DNA from: an uncultured Kordiimonas sp.
Lineage (GTDB): Bacteria; Pseudomonadota; Alphaproteobacteria; Sphingomonadales; Kordiimonadaceae
Assembly (NCBI GenBank): GCA_947500295.1
Contig: CANMRM010000004.1
Coordinates: 121,663 to 185,662, forward strand
DNA: 64,000 nucleotides
Direction: 5' to 3'
Positions within the stretch are counted from its first letter, which is position 1. The number at the start of each line of letters is the position of its first letter. Under the pieces are notes generated by a model that saw only the letters and a list, made by a program, of their open reading frames with translations, was not told the origin of the DNA and ran no database searches. Positions 18,000 to 26,781 of this stretch are shown here, one piece after another. The position numbers were made by a program, and so were the translations under genes.

Positions 18000-19121
18000 T
18001 CAGCTTTTGCCACAGCTTGCAAATTGGCTGTCATAAGCCTCAACCATGCCCTGAAGGCTGAATTTTTCAGTGACTCTGAGTTTGTTGGCCGTCCCAATGC
18101 TGGCGCACAAAGATGGGTCTGCCAGCAGTGTGTCCAGGCTGGAAGCCAGTTCGGCGGCATCCTGCCCACAGATGAATGAGCGGTTTTCTGACGCTACCAT
18201 TTGGCTGATATCACCCACATCTGTGCTCGCGATGGGTTTAGATGCCGCCATTGCCTCAAGGACAGAAATGGGCATCTGTTCCGTGTCGGAAGATAATGAA
18301 AATATGTCAAACGCGGGGACGATTTTCTCCGGTGTTTCAATTGCACCGGTAAAAATGACCCGATCCGGTTCGCAGATGCGTTCCGCCAGCATTTTCAAGG
18401 CTGACATGCCCACGCCGCTGCCAACAATAACCAGGCGTGCTTCGGGATATTTGTTTTCGATGGCGCTGAAGGCTTCAATCAGTTTCCCGATATTTTTTTC
18501 AGGATTGAGACGAGCAACGGTGCCGATAATCCGGTGATCTGGTGCAAGACCGTGATGTGATAGCAAGGCGGCGTCGGCAGGCCGTGAAAACTTCGCCGTG
18601 TCGATACCGTTTGGTATGTAAAGCAACCTGTCATCCCGAATTTGCCAACTCTCCCGAGCCATTGTCTCCAGTTGCCGGGATGGAACGATCACCTTGTCGC
18701 AGGCTTTGTATCCAAACTGGCGCATGCGCCTGCGCGCCGGTTTTTCGGATTGCCGCTCGTCTTCGCCGAATCCGTCCTGAATATGGATCATCGGTGCCCG
18801 CTTCGGCCAGCGATTGGCGAGTGTCCACTCAATACTGCCCCAGTTGTAAGTAACCAGCAAGTCAGGGTTGACCCTCGCCAGCCACTTGCGGCAGGCCTTG
18901 ATCGCCTTCCAAGTGCTGCCTTTCAATACCGCATCTTCAGGCAGGTTTGCTTTGTGGAAATGGTCTGTAAGGTCTGCGGCATCATAGCAACCGTCCAACG
19001 CATGGATAAGATGCGTGTGGGGTGTTTTTGTTTCATTGAGATAGGTGACCATGCGCCGCTGTGAACCGCCAAGTTCAAAGGACGGAAAAACATGTAGTAT
19101 GCGCAATGCTTTAGCCAACAC
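18000..19121 (-). CDS. Family 4 (GT-B) glycosyltransferase
   Basis: 373 residues. The N-terminal Rossmann domain begins ILHVFPSFELGGSQRRM, the usual group-1 opening. The C-terminal domain has IGTVARLNPEKNIGKLIEAF for the donor-binding region and the E-x7-E motif in SSDTEQMPISVLEAMAASKP. It transfers a sugar from a nucleotide donor, likely for a surface glycan or glycolipid, at the cytoplasmic face. No other sugar genes are nearby. The start is the GTG at 19121 or the TTG at 19118; AGGAG lies upstream. Confidence 0.88.
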   Translation of the reverse strand: MLAKALRILHVFPSFELGGSQRRMVTYLNETKTPHTHLIHALDGCYDAADLTDHFHKANLPEDAVLKGSTWKAIKACRKWLARVNPDLLVTYNWGSIEWTLANRWPKRAPMIHIQDGFGEDERQSEKPARRRMRQFGYKACDKVIVPSRQLETMARESWQIRDDRLLYIPNGIDTAKFSRPADAALLSHHGLAPDHRIIGTVARLNPEKNIGKLIEAFSAIENKYPEARLVIVGSGVGMSALKMLAERICEPDRVIFTGAIETPEKIVPAFDIFSLSSDTEQMPISVLEAMAASKPIASTDVGDISQMVASENRSFICGQDAAELASSLDTLLADPSLCASIGTANKLRVTEKFSLQGMVEAYDSQFASCGKS

Positions 19122-19224
19122 GGGCTCCTGACACTTCTGGTGACACCGAACAGGTCGTTAGTATCAGCGAACAATGGCTGTTCACAAGCGCAACATTGTT
19201 TGCGCGCTGGAATGAACTTGGTTT

Positions 19225-20076
19225 TTAATGGCTCATATAGATGGGAATGTCGCTGTTTTCGATCAAATGGCGGGTTACGCCGCCGAGGATAAGTTCCCGC
19301 CACCGCGCGGTTGAAAAAGCACCAATCACAATGGAATCAGCACCGGCTTCCTGCGCTTTGGCATACACATCTTCGCCCACTGTTCCATCGCTCTGTGGTT
19401 GCTGCACCAGGTTGCACTCAACACTGTGGGTATCAAGGTATCGGGCGATATCATCCAGGGTAGGCCGGTCCTCGCCCAGATCGCCGATTTGAAGCAGACT
19501 GACAGAGCTGGCCTTTCGCAACAATGGCAGCGCCGCGCCAACCGCCCGTGCACATTCTGCGCGCCCATTCCATGCGACCAGCATAGAGTCCAGCTTGGGC
19601 AAGGGGTGTGCCTCCGGAACCATCAGGACAGAGCGCCCCGACCTGAAGACAAGGTCGTTAAAAATGTCCGCCTGAGCCGAGTTTTTTTCACCGGGACGCT
19701 CGCAAATTGCGAAATCCGCGGTGCGGGCGCACCGGCCCACATGATCGCTGATGTCACCAACAACCACACGCCAGGCAGCGGTTCCCTGGCTACTTGCTGA
19801 TGAATCGAACACGACACCGGCGGTTTCCATCGCAGCGCGGAATTGTTGCTCAGCTTCCGCTGCGTACCGCTGGCCTTCCCTCTCCGTTGCGTCACACATT
19901 TGCTGGATCATTTCCGCCGTGAGCCCTTCGCCCAGCAAAGGAATGGCATGTTTTGGATCACGCCGGACAAACAGTCCTGTAGCGGTGCCCCCAAGCTTAT
20001 CAGCCAGGCCAGCGGCAGCTTTTGAAAGGAAGCTGGTGTTGCTTTCTCTGGTTAGCGGCAGGATTATTGACTTCAT
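19225..20076 (-). CDS. Universal stress protein, double-domain
   Basis: 283 residues, the length of a tandem Usp protein. The C-terminal domain holds the ATP-binding pattern IGAFSTARWRELILGGVTRH followed by SDIPIYMSH; the N-terminal one (KSIILPLTRESNTSFLSKAA, GLFVRRDP) is more divergent and lacks a clear G-x2-G-x9-G motif. Usp proteins are stress-associated nucleotide binders in the cytoplasm. GAGAGGAAGG precedes the ATG. Next to the divergent PepSY/two-component operon. Confidence 0.88.
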   Translation of the reverse strand: MKSIILPLTRESNTSFLSKAAAGLADKLGGTATGLFVRRDPKHAIPLLGEGLTAEMIQQMCDATEREGQRYAAEAEQQFRAAMETAGVVFDSSASSQGTAAWRVVVGDISDHVGRCARTADFAICERPGEKNSAQADIFNDLVFRSGRSVLMVPEAHPLPKLDSMLVAWNGRAECARAVGAALPLLRKASSVSLLQIGDLGEDRPTLDDIARYLDTHSVECNLVQQPQSDGTVGEDVYAKAQEAGADSIVIGAFSTARWRELILGGVTRHLIENSDIPIYMSH

Positions 20077-20196
20077 GATACCTTCCTCTCTTCGCCCTTG
20101 ATGAGGTGTCCGGACACAATTTGCTTGAACAAGCCTGATAGTTGCCCATCATGTCGGTTCATCAAGGGTTCAGCCCCTCCATGGGAAATATAGCCT

Positions 20197-20508
20197 ATGA
20201 AACGACTTTTTGGGATTTTGTTCATCACATTCTGCTGGTTGGCGGTTCCGCTTGCCTCTGGGCCCGCGTCGTCGGTCATGATTCAGGAACATGACGATGC
20301 CCGCGAAGCCCTCAGGCGTGGCGATATTCTGCCTTATTCGAGAATTAAGAAGATTGTCGAAAGTCAAGTGGATGGCAAAGTTGTTGGCCAGAAGCTTCGG
20401 CGCACCAATCGGGGATGGCAATATGATTTGCGCGTGAGGCCGCAAAACGGACGAGTGATCGTTCTGGTGGTTGATGCGCGCACCGGTGCCATCGTGAGCA
20501 GACGATAA
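20197..20508 (+). CDS. Exported PepSY-domain protein
   Basis: 103 residues: a signal peptide (LFGILFITFCWLAVPLAS) and one PepSY module (REALRRGDILPYSRIKKIVE, then GWQYDLRVRPQNGRVIVLVV and DARTGAIVSRR). In many proteobacteria a PepSY protein precedes a PhoPQ-like pair and may modulate the sensor or a periplasmic peptidase. Here it sits 33 bases before the response regulator, so it belongs to that operon. Confidence 0.9.
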   Translation: MKRLFGILFITFCWLAVPLASGPASSVMIQEHDDAREALRRGDILPYSRIKKIVESQVDGKVVGQKLRRTNRGWQYDLRVRPQNGRVIVLVVDARTGAIVSRR

Positions 20509-20541
20509 CAGAGATTTTCAAAGACAATTGAAGGGGCAGAT

Positions 20542-21213
20542 ATGCGTATATTGATTGTTGAAGATGACCAGACGCTGGCAGGACAGATTGCCGACAACCT
20601 CAAAGACGCCGGGTACACATATGATGTCGCCAACGACGGTGAAGAGGGCCATTTTCTTGGCGATACCGAGCCTTATGATGCTGTTATTCTGGACTTGGGG
20701 CTGCCAATCATGGACGGCGCCAGCATTCTAAAAAAGTGGCGGGCCGACGGAAGGGAAATGCCGGTATTGATCCTGACGGCTCGTGACAGCTGGACCGACA
20801 AGGTTGAAGGACTGGACGCTGGAGCCGACGACTATTTGGCAAAGCCCTTTATTGTAGAAGAACTTCTAGCCCGGTTGCGGGCGCTAATTCGCAGGTCAGC
20901 GGGACAGACATCGCCTATCCTGGAAGTGGGGCCTGTCCGGCTGGACACCCGCAATAGCAAGGTTACGGTTGAGGGTGCCGCTGTGAAATTGACGGCGCAG
21001 GAATTCAAGCTGTTGTCCTACCTGATGCATCATGACGGCAAGGTTATCTCCCGAACGGAGCTCACCGAGCATATCTATGATCAGGATTTTGATAAGGACT
21101 CGAATACCATTGAAGTCTTTGTGAATCGTATTCGAAAGAAGCTGGCGGTGCCGGTTATCCAGACGGTGCGAGGCCTTGGCTATAGAATGGAATGGGGAGA
21201 AGAGGGCGCGTGA
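20542..21213 (+). CDS. OmpR-family response regulator (PhoP-like)
   Basis: 223 residues. The receiver domain has the acidic pair EDD near residue 8, the phosphorylated Asp in DAVILDLGLPIMDG near residue 51, a conserved Thr in VLILTARDSW and Lys in YLAKPF. The C-terminal winged helix is OmpR-type (LTAQEFKLLSYLMHHDGKVI, ending VQTVRGLGYRME with the usual I-x-T-V-R-G-x-G-Y). AGGGGCAG lies upstream. Its stop overlaps the GTG start of the kinase. Confidence 0.95.
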   Translation: MRILIVEDDQTLAGQIADNLKDAGYTYDVANDGEEGHFLGDTEPYDAVILDLGLPIMDGASILKKWRADGREMPVLILTARDSWTDKVEGLDAGADDYLAKPFIVEELLARLRALIRRSAGQTSPILEVGPVRLDTRNSKVTVEGAAVKLTAQEFKLLSYLMHHDGKVISRTELTEHIYDQDFDKDSNTIEVFVNRIRKKLAVPVIQTVRGLGYRMEWGEEGA

Positions 21214-22622
21214 GCAAAGGCGCGCAAAAGGGGCACGAAGCTGCACGGTCAGCCGGTCGGGTGTCGCGTTTTACAGCCTCGCTGGCCGGACGTTTGCTTA
21301 TTTCTGCGGTTGTGTGGTCCTCCGTTGCGCTGGTCGTTGGCGGCGTCGTGCTTTCGTTTGCCTTCAGAAGTTATGTCTTGTCGGACGTGGACAAACGGCT
21401 GGAAATCCTCCTCGATACCTTGGTCGGCATTAGTGAAGTGGCTCCCAGCGGCGAGTTTCGGTTTAACCAGCCGCTTGCCGACCAGCGTTTCATGACCCCG
21501 TATTCGGGGTGGTACTGGCAGGTTTCTGAAGCAAGTATGGATCCGGAACGCTCACGGTCGCTCTGGGATTTCGCCCTGAATTCGGACCATGAGCAACGCA
21601 GTTTTGCCTTGCGCTATTCGATCGCCAATGGCCCGGATGGTCAGGTGCTCAGGCTGGCAGAGCACGACATTATTTTGCCGGAGGCAGATCGAGTGTTCCA
21701 CTATCAGGTGGCAACCGACATGGCGGAAGTTCAGGCAGCCATCGACAGGTTCAACTGGTTGTTGTTCAGCGCGCTGGCACTCATTCTTGCAACCGTCACA
21801 CTGGCTTTGGTGTTGCAGGTCAGCTACGGGTTGCGGCCCTTGCGGCAAATCCGCCGTGATCTTGCTGACGTCCGTGCAGGCCGGAGTGCCCGCCTGAAGG
21901 GGGCTGATGAAAGCCGGATGCCCGAAGACCTCATGCCGCTTGTCGATGAAATCAATGGTTTGATTGACCAGAATGATAAATTGCTTCAACGGGCGAGAAC
22001 TCATGTGGGCAACTTGGCACATGCGCTCAAGACACCACTTTCCATTATACAGAACGCGGTGGACGGCGGCGAAGATGATGAATCTCGCCTGATCGCCCGG
22101 CAGACCAAAGATATTCGTGTTCATGTGGACCATCATCTCAAGCGCGCCCGGATCGCGGGTGGCGGCACTGGACCGGGGTTGCCTGTGGCTGAGCGCCTTG
22201 AAAAGCTTGTAAGGGCGGTGCGTGTAATTGCCGGGGATAAAAAGATAGAAACCCAGGTGAATTGCCCGCCGGATATAAGCTTTGATGGTGAAAAGGAAGA
22301 CTTTGACGAACTTGTTGGCAACATCGTCGACAACGCAGCGAAGTGGGCCGCCTCTGCAGTGTCCCTTGATGTTGTGCGACTTGATCAGGGGCTTCGACGG
22401 CCGATGCTGGAGATCAGGGTTGAAGATGATGGGCCGGGTGTGCCGGCAGACGAGCGGGAAGCATTGTTCGACCGTGGAACGCGGCTTGATGAACAGGTAC
22501 CCGGTACAGGACTGGGGCTCGCAATTGTACGTGACATTGCGGACATGTATGGTGGTAATGTTGAGTTATCTACCGCCGGGCTGGGCGGCTTGGCAGTTAT
22601 CATAATGCTGCCGGCAAAATAG
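21210..22622 (+). CDS. Sensor histidine kinase (PhoQ-like)
   Basis: 470 residues beginning at a GTG that overlaps the regulator stop (GTGA), so translation is coupled. Two membrane segments (near residues 30-58 and 185-210) flank a periplasmic sensor of about 130 residues. A HAMP-like linker follows, then the H box with His in GNLAHALKTPLSIIQNAV, the N box (VGNIVDNAAKWA), the G1 box (EDDGPGV) and the G2 box (GTGLGLAIVRDIA). The layout is that of PhoQ-type kinases. The signal is unknown. Confidence 0.93.
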   Translation: MSKGAQKGHEAARSAGRVSRFTASLAGRLLISAVVWSSVALVVGGVVLSFAFRSYVLSDVDKRLEILLDTLVGISEVAPSGEFRFNQPLADQRFMTPYSGWYWQVSEASMDPERSRSLWDFALNSDHEQRSFALRYSIANGPDGQVLRLAEHDIILPEADRVFHYQVATDMAEVQAAIDRFNWLLFSALALILATVTLALVLQVSYGLRPLRQIRRDLADVRAGRSARLKGADESRMPEDLMPLVDEINGLIDQNDKLLQRARTHVGNLAHALKTPLSIIQNAVDGGEDDESRLIARQTKDIRVHVDHHLKRARIAGGGTGPGLPVAERLEKLVRAVRVIAGDKKIETQVNCPPDISFDGEKEDFDELVGNIVDNAAKWAASAVSLDVVRLDQGLRRPMLEIRVEDDGPGVPADEREALFDRGTRLDEQVPGTGLGLAIVRDIADMYGGNVELSTAGLGGLAVIIMLPAK

Positions 22623-22659
22623 ACGGCTTTTCGAAGCTGGTTTACAAAGGGGGCAATCG

Positions 22660-24489
22660 ATGCAGGTAAAATCTGGAATTTTGTTGGTCTTGGCCGTTGC
22701 TGCGTCAGCGGTCATTGGGTTCAATGTAGGCAAAGACAATTCGTCGGGGGAGGAGGCTGTGACCGAACCAAGTTCCGGACCACAACCAGTGGAAACGCTC
22801 AGGGGTGATAACCGGGGTGATCGTGTGATGGGAGCCCCCTGGGCAACAAGAAGTGCCGTTCTTGGACGCGAGGGTATGGCGGCGACTTCACATCCTCTGG
22901 CGAGCCAGATTGCGATTGATATCCTGAAAAAAGGAGGTAGCGCAGTTGACGCCGCGATTGCCGCCAATGCCGCTCTTGGTTTGATGGAGCCGACGGGTAA
23001 CGGTATTGGCGGCGACTTGTTCGCGATTGTGTGGGACCCCGCAAGCGAAAGATTACATGGCCTGAATGCGTCTGGGCGCGCGCCGCTGGGTCAGACCCTT
23101 GATGAGCTGAAGGCCAAGCTGACCGACAAAAATGACATTCCCGACTGGGGTAGCCTGTCTATATCTGTACCGGGTGCAGTGGATGGCTGGTTTATGCTGC
23201 ATGAAAAATTTGGCCGCCTGCCCATGGAGGAGAATCTGGCGCCAACGGTGAGCTACGCCCGTGACGGTTTCCCGGTTACGCAAGTTATCGCCTATTATAT
23301 GCAATTGCATGCCGATGGTTTTCCGCAACTTCATGCTGACGGCATTGTCGAGGAAATTGATAACTACAGGTCAACCTACCTGATCGACGGAAAAGCGCCC
23401 GTTGAAGGTCAGATGTTTGCGAACCCGGACCTTGCGGACACGCTGGAACGCATCGGCCGTGAGGGTCGGGACGTATTTTACAAGGGCGACTTCGCGGACG
23501 TGATGGATGCCTATTTCCGGCGCATTGGCGGCCCGCTGAGGAAAGCTGATTTCGAGCAGCACAGCGGCAACTGGATCGACCCGGTCAGTGTTAATTACCG
23601 GGGCTATGATGTTTGGGAGCTGCCGCCGAATGGTCAGGGAATTGCCGCCTTGCAAATGCTGAACATCGTCGAGGGTTATGACCTGAAATCGATGGGGCAG
23701 AACTCTGCTGATTATCTTCATGTGATGGTCGAAGCCAAGAAGCTCGCGTTTGAGGACCGGGCACGCTTCTACGCGGACCCTGACTTCTACAAGGTGCCGC
23801 TCGATACGCTTTTGTCCAAAGACTATGCCGCTGATCGCCGGGCATTGATCAGCATGGACAGCGTGCTGACGGATGTTGATCACGGCGATGAGCAACTGCT
23901 CGAGGGGGATACCATCTACATGACGGTTGCCGACAAGGACGGCATGATGGTGTCGCTTATTCAAAGCAATTATCGTGGCATGGGGTCTGGTCTGGTTCCT
24001 GATGGGCTTGGCTTCATGTTTCAGGACCGCGGTGCACAGTTCTCCCTGACAGAAGGGCACCCGAATGCCTACGCACCTGGCAAGCGCCCGTTTCATACGA
24101 TTATCCCGGCTTTCCTGACCAAAGACGGCAATCCGATCATGAGTTTCGGCCTGATGGGTGGTGCGATGCAGCCGCAGGGCCATGCCCAGATCATCATCAA
24201 CCTGCTGGATTTTGGCATGACGGTACAGGATGCGGGCGATGCCGCGCGTTTTCATCACACCGGGTCAACCGAACCTACCTGGCAGGGCCGCATGCAGGAT
24301 GGGGGTACGCTGGAACTGGAAAGCGGTATTACGGCTGACGTATACGCCGAGCTTGAACGGCGCGGACATGCCCTCAGAATTACGTCCGGTCCCTTTGGCG
24401 GCTACCAAGCGATATGGCGTGATTCTGACAGCGGTGTCTATTGGGGCGCCACCGAAATGCGAAAGGATGGCATAGCGATCGGATACTAG
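22660..24489 (+). CDS. ggt: Gamma-glutamyltransferase
   Basis: 609 residues with an N-terminal hydrophobic signal or anchor. The large-subunit start shows the family pattern ATSHPLASQIAIDILKKGGS, then AVDAAIAANAALGLMEP and GIGGDLFAIVWD. The autocatalytic cleavage site corresponds to the Thr of LLEGDTIYMTVADKDG, followed by SLIQSNYRGMGSG, as in Ntn hydrolases. The C-terminal GLMGGAMQPQGHAQIIIN is also typical. It hydrolyses or transfers gamma-glutamyl groups, such as those of glutathione, in the periplasm. It starts 37 bases after the sensor kinase on the same strand. Confidence 0.92.
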   Translation: MQVKSGILLVLAVAASAVIGFNVGKDNSSGEEAVTEPSSGPQPVETLRGDNRGDRVMGAPWATRSAVLGREGMAATSHPLASQIAIDILKKGGSAVDAAIAANAALGLMEPTGNGIGGDLFAIVWDPASERLHGLNASGRAPLGQTLDELKAKLTDKNDIPDWGSLSISVPGAVDGWFMLHEKFGRLPMEENLAPTVSYARDGFPVTQVIAYYMQLHADGFPQLHADGIVEEIDNYRSTYLIDGKAPVEGQMFANPDLADTLERIGREGRDVFYKGDFADVMDAYFRRIGGPLRKADFEQHSGNWIDPVSVNYRGYDVWELPPNGQGIAALQMLNIVEGYDLKSMGQNSADYLHVMVEAKKLAFEDRARFYADPDFYKVPLDTLLSKDYAADRRALISMDSVLTDVDHGDEQLLEGDTIYMTVADKDGMMVSLIQSNYRGMGSGLVPDGLGFMFQDRGAQFSLTEGHPNAYAPGKRPFHTIIPAFLTKDGNPIMSFGLMGGAMQPQGHAQIIINLLDFGMTVQDAGDAARFHHTGSTEPTWQGRMQDGGTLELESGITADVYAELERRGHALRITSGPFGGYQAIWRDSDSGVYWGATEMRKDGIAIGY

Positions 24490-24655
24490 GCTAAAGAAAC
24501 TGCTTTTACTCTACCTATTAGTGTATTAAGCTATGACTTGATACGTTAATGCGACAATCTGCCTGCTTATGGGCGCATTTGTCGAGTGTAGTAATGCTAC
24601 GGAAAATATGTGCGTTTTGTGACCGGTAGGGGCTGGGGGATCACGAAACTGCAAC

Positions 24656-26326
24656 ATGAATATGGTTGCGTGGCTACCTGAGTATATTGAGAGATTTATG
24701 GCCGACAGTTCAGCCCAAACACCTGAAAATTTTGCTGAAATTCCGTTTCCTTATGCCAGTATTTCAGTTGATGGACGCATTGAAGCGCACAACTCGGCTT
24801 TTTCTGGTTTGGTGGGCGCCGGGCAGTATGTCGGCACCACGTTGGATGAGCTTTTCGTGCCGGCCAGCAAACAGCAGCCGATGCGGGCGTTGATGAGTGA
24901 GTGCTTGTTCCGTAACACGCCGAGGTTACTATCCGGCCAACTGAAGCCCGGAGATCAGCGCGTGAAGCTGCTGATGACGCCTGACCAGGCCGGATCGCTC
25001 ATATTCATTCAGGTCTTTCCCGAAATGGCGCAGGAAGTAACTGATCTGGACGTCGGATCTCAGTCAGACACGGGCTCGAGCCATACCCTTGATTTTTTGT
25101 CTGGCCTCAGCCATCACCTGCGAACACCGGTGAACGGTGTGCTCGGCATCGCTGATCTGCTGGCTGAAACCAAGCTCAGCAGACAGCAAGCCACCTATGT
25201 CGATATTTTGTCGCGGTCCTGCAACGCGCTGGTGCATCTGGTTGATGAAATCCAATCAATTACCCTGCTGGAGCAGGGCACTATGCAGCTTGAGCAGGAA
25301 GACACAGATATTGCGGACATTGCCGAACGCAGTCTGGAACAGTTCGCTGTACCCGCGGCTCAAAAGGAAATTGCTACAAAAATCGATCTAGCTGAAAGTG
25401 TTCCTGAGTTGCTTCAAGTCGACAAATCGAAGCTGGAGCAAATACTGTTTATCCTTCTTGATAACGCGTTTCGTTATACCGATCAGGGAACAGTCACTCT
25501 GTCTTTTGACATGGAAGAGGCACAAGGGGATACACCACATCTGCAGCTTCAGGTCGCTGATAACGGCATCGGCATCGCCAAAGACCGATTACCTTCGCTT
25601 TTCACCGGTGGTGTGGCCAGCAAGGCATCCTCGTATGGCAACACAGGGCTTGGACTAATTCTTTGCCATAAACTTGTGGAACTGATGCGGGGCACCATTT
25701 CCGTTCGGAGCAGCTTTGGACGGGGCAGCACCTTTACGGTGAGCCTCCCGATTGAAATAGGACCAGTCGAGGGAGATAGCCGGGCTGATGACAAACAGGC
25801 CTCGAGCAAAGCTGTCGCCAGAAAATCGGCTGACGATAGTCCAAGCTGGCACATCCTTATTGCGGAAGATAACCCTGTTAACCAGATGTTGTTCAAATCC
25901 ATTCTGGAACGATTTGGGCATCGCGTTACGGTTGTTGGAAATGGTCAGGAAGCTGTCGCCAAAGTACAGCTGGGAATCCCGTTCGACATCATCCTGATGG
26001 ACATATCCATGCCTGTGATGGATGGCCTTGAAGCAACAGCAATGATCCGTTCATTGTTTGGAGATGTCGGTTCCACGCCAATTCTTGCGCTGACCGCGCA
26101 TGCTATGGAAGGTGACCGCGAGAAATTTATCAACGCCGGAATGGATGGCTATCAGTCTAAACCAGTTGATCCGATGGCCCTGCAAAAAGCGATTGCCGAC
26201 GTTATCGGCAATCATGCCGAACAGGCAATCCTCGACAAGGCCATCGACGCTAATGTTTCTATGGCACCAGAACTATCGGAACGCCAAGCGAGTGAGCTAA
26301 TGAGTTCGCGACGCTCCCGAGAATAA
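24656..26326 (+). CDS. Hybrid sensor histidine kinase with receiver domain
   Basis: 556 residues, no membrane segments. A divergent PAS-like N-terminus of about 120 residues (FPYASISVDGRIEAHNSAFS) is followed by HisKA with the H box LSGLSHHLRTPVNGVLGIAD, HATPase (N box ILLDNAFRYT, G1 VADNGIGI, G2 NTGLGLILCHKLVELM), and a C-terminal receiver with IAEDNPVNQMLF, phospho-Asp in DIILMDISMPVMDG and LALTAHAM. A cytoplasmic phosphorelay protein. The last 68 bases overlap the 3' end of the convergent Usp gene. A start at 24698 (MADSSAQ) is possible, as no strong ribosome binding site supports either. Confidence 0.9.
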   Translation: MNMVAWLPEYIERFMADSSAQTPENFAEIPFPYASISVDGRIEAHNSAFSGLVGAGQYVGTTLDELFVPASKQQPMRALMSECLFRNTPRLLSGQLKPGDQRVKLLMTPDQAGSLIFIQVFPEMAQEVTDLDVGSQSDTGSSHTLDFLSGLSHHLRTPVNGVLGIADLLAETKLSRQQATYVDILSRSCNALVHLVDEIQSITLLEQGTMQLEQEDTDIADIAERSLEQFAVPAAQKEIATKIDLAESVPELLQVDKSKLEQILFILLDNAFRYTDQGTVTLSFDMEEAQGDTPHLQLQVADNGIGIAKDRLPSLFTGGVASKASSYGNTGLGLILCHKLVELMRGTISVRSSFGRGSTFTVSLPIEIGPVEGDSRADDKQASSKAVARKSADDSPSWHILIAEDNPVNQMLFKSILERFGHRVTVVGNGQEAVAKVQLGIPFDIILMDISMPVMDGLEATAMIRSLFGDVGSTPILALTAHAMEGDREKFINAGMDGYQSKPVDPMALQKAIADVIGNHAEQAILDKAIDANVSMAPELSERQASELMSSRRSRE

Positions 26327-26699
26327 GGTCTGAAAGCTTCGAGCGTCCGCGACGGCCCACAAAAACCATCTGGGCGTGTTCATCCTTCGCAATATCCCGA
26401 ATGACGTCTACCGGGTTGCCCCAGTCATAATGTGTGCTGATCTCCACACCCTTGTCGCTGTTGGCTTTGACCAGTGGGGCCAGGATGTTGTCCTTCGCGT
26501 GTTTTTCCTCTTCTTCCCGGGCTATCGGCCGATTTGCCAGCTCTTCAATCGACATGGGTTGATAGCCGGACCAAGGAATAACCGTCACAAGCTTCACATG
26601 AGCTCCAATTTCAGCGGCCAGATTCACGGCGCGCATCGTCGCCCTCTCGGACCATTCGCTGCCATCGACAGCCACCAGAAAAAGTCTGTTTTTAGACAT
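26259..26699 (-). CDS. Universal stress protein, single-domain
   Basis: 146 residues. The Usp pattern is complete: LFLVAVDGSEWSERATMRAV at the start, GRRGRSKLSDLILGSVANSL as the ATP-binding G-x2-G-x9-G(S) loop, and VPIVLVP at the end. The ATG at 26699 has GGGAGA upstream; a GTG further up (26717) is less likely. The 3' end overlaps the hybrid kinase by 68 bases on the opposite strand, unusual for convergent genes. Confidence 0.93.
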   Translation of the reverse strand: MSKNRLFLVAVDGSEWSERATMRAVNLAAEIGAHVKLVTVIPWSGYQPMSIEELANRPIAREEEEKHAKDNILAPLVKANSDKGVEISTHYDWGNPVDVIRDIAKDEHAQMVFVGRRGRSKLSDLILGSVANSLAHSLGVPIVLVP

Positions 26700-26781
26700 C
26701 GTCAATCTCCCTTGCACGAGCAGTTGATATCGTTAGCTTTGACGCTGACCGTCCATTATTCCTTGATAATGGTCAACTGTT

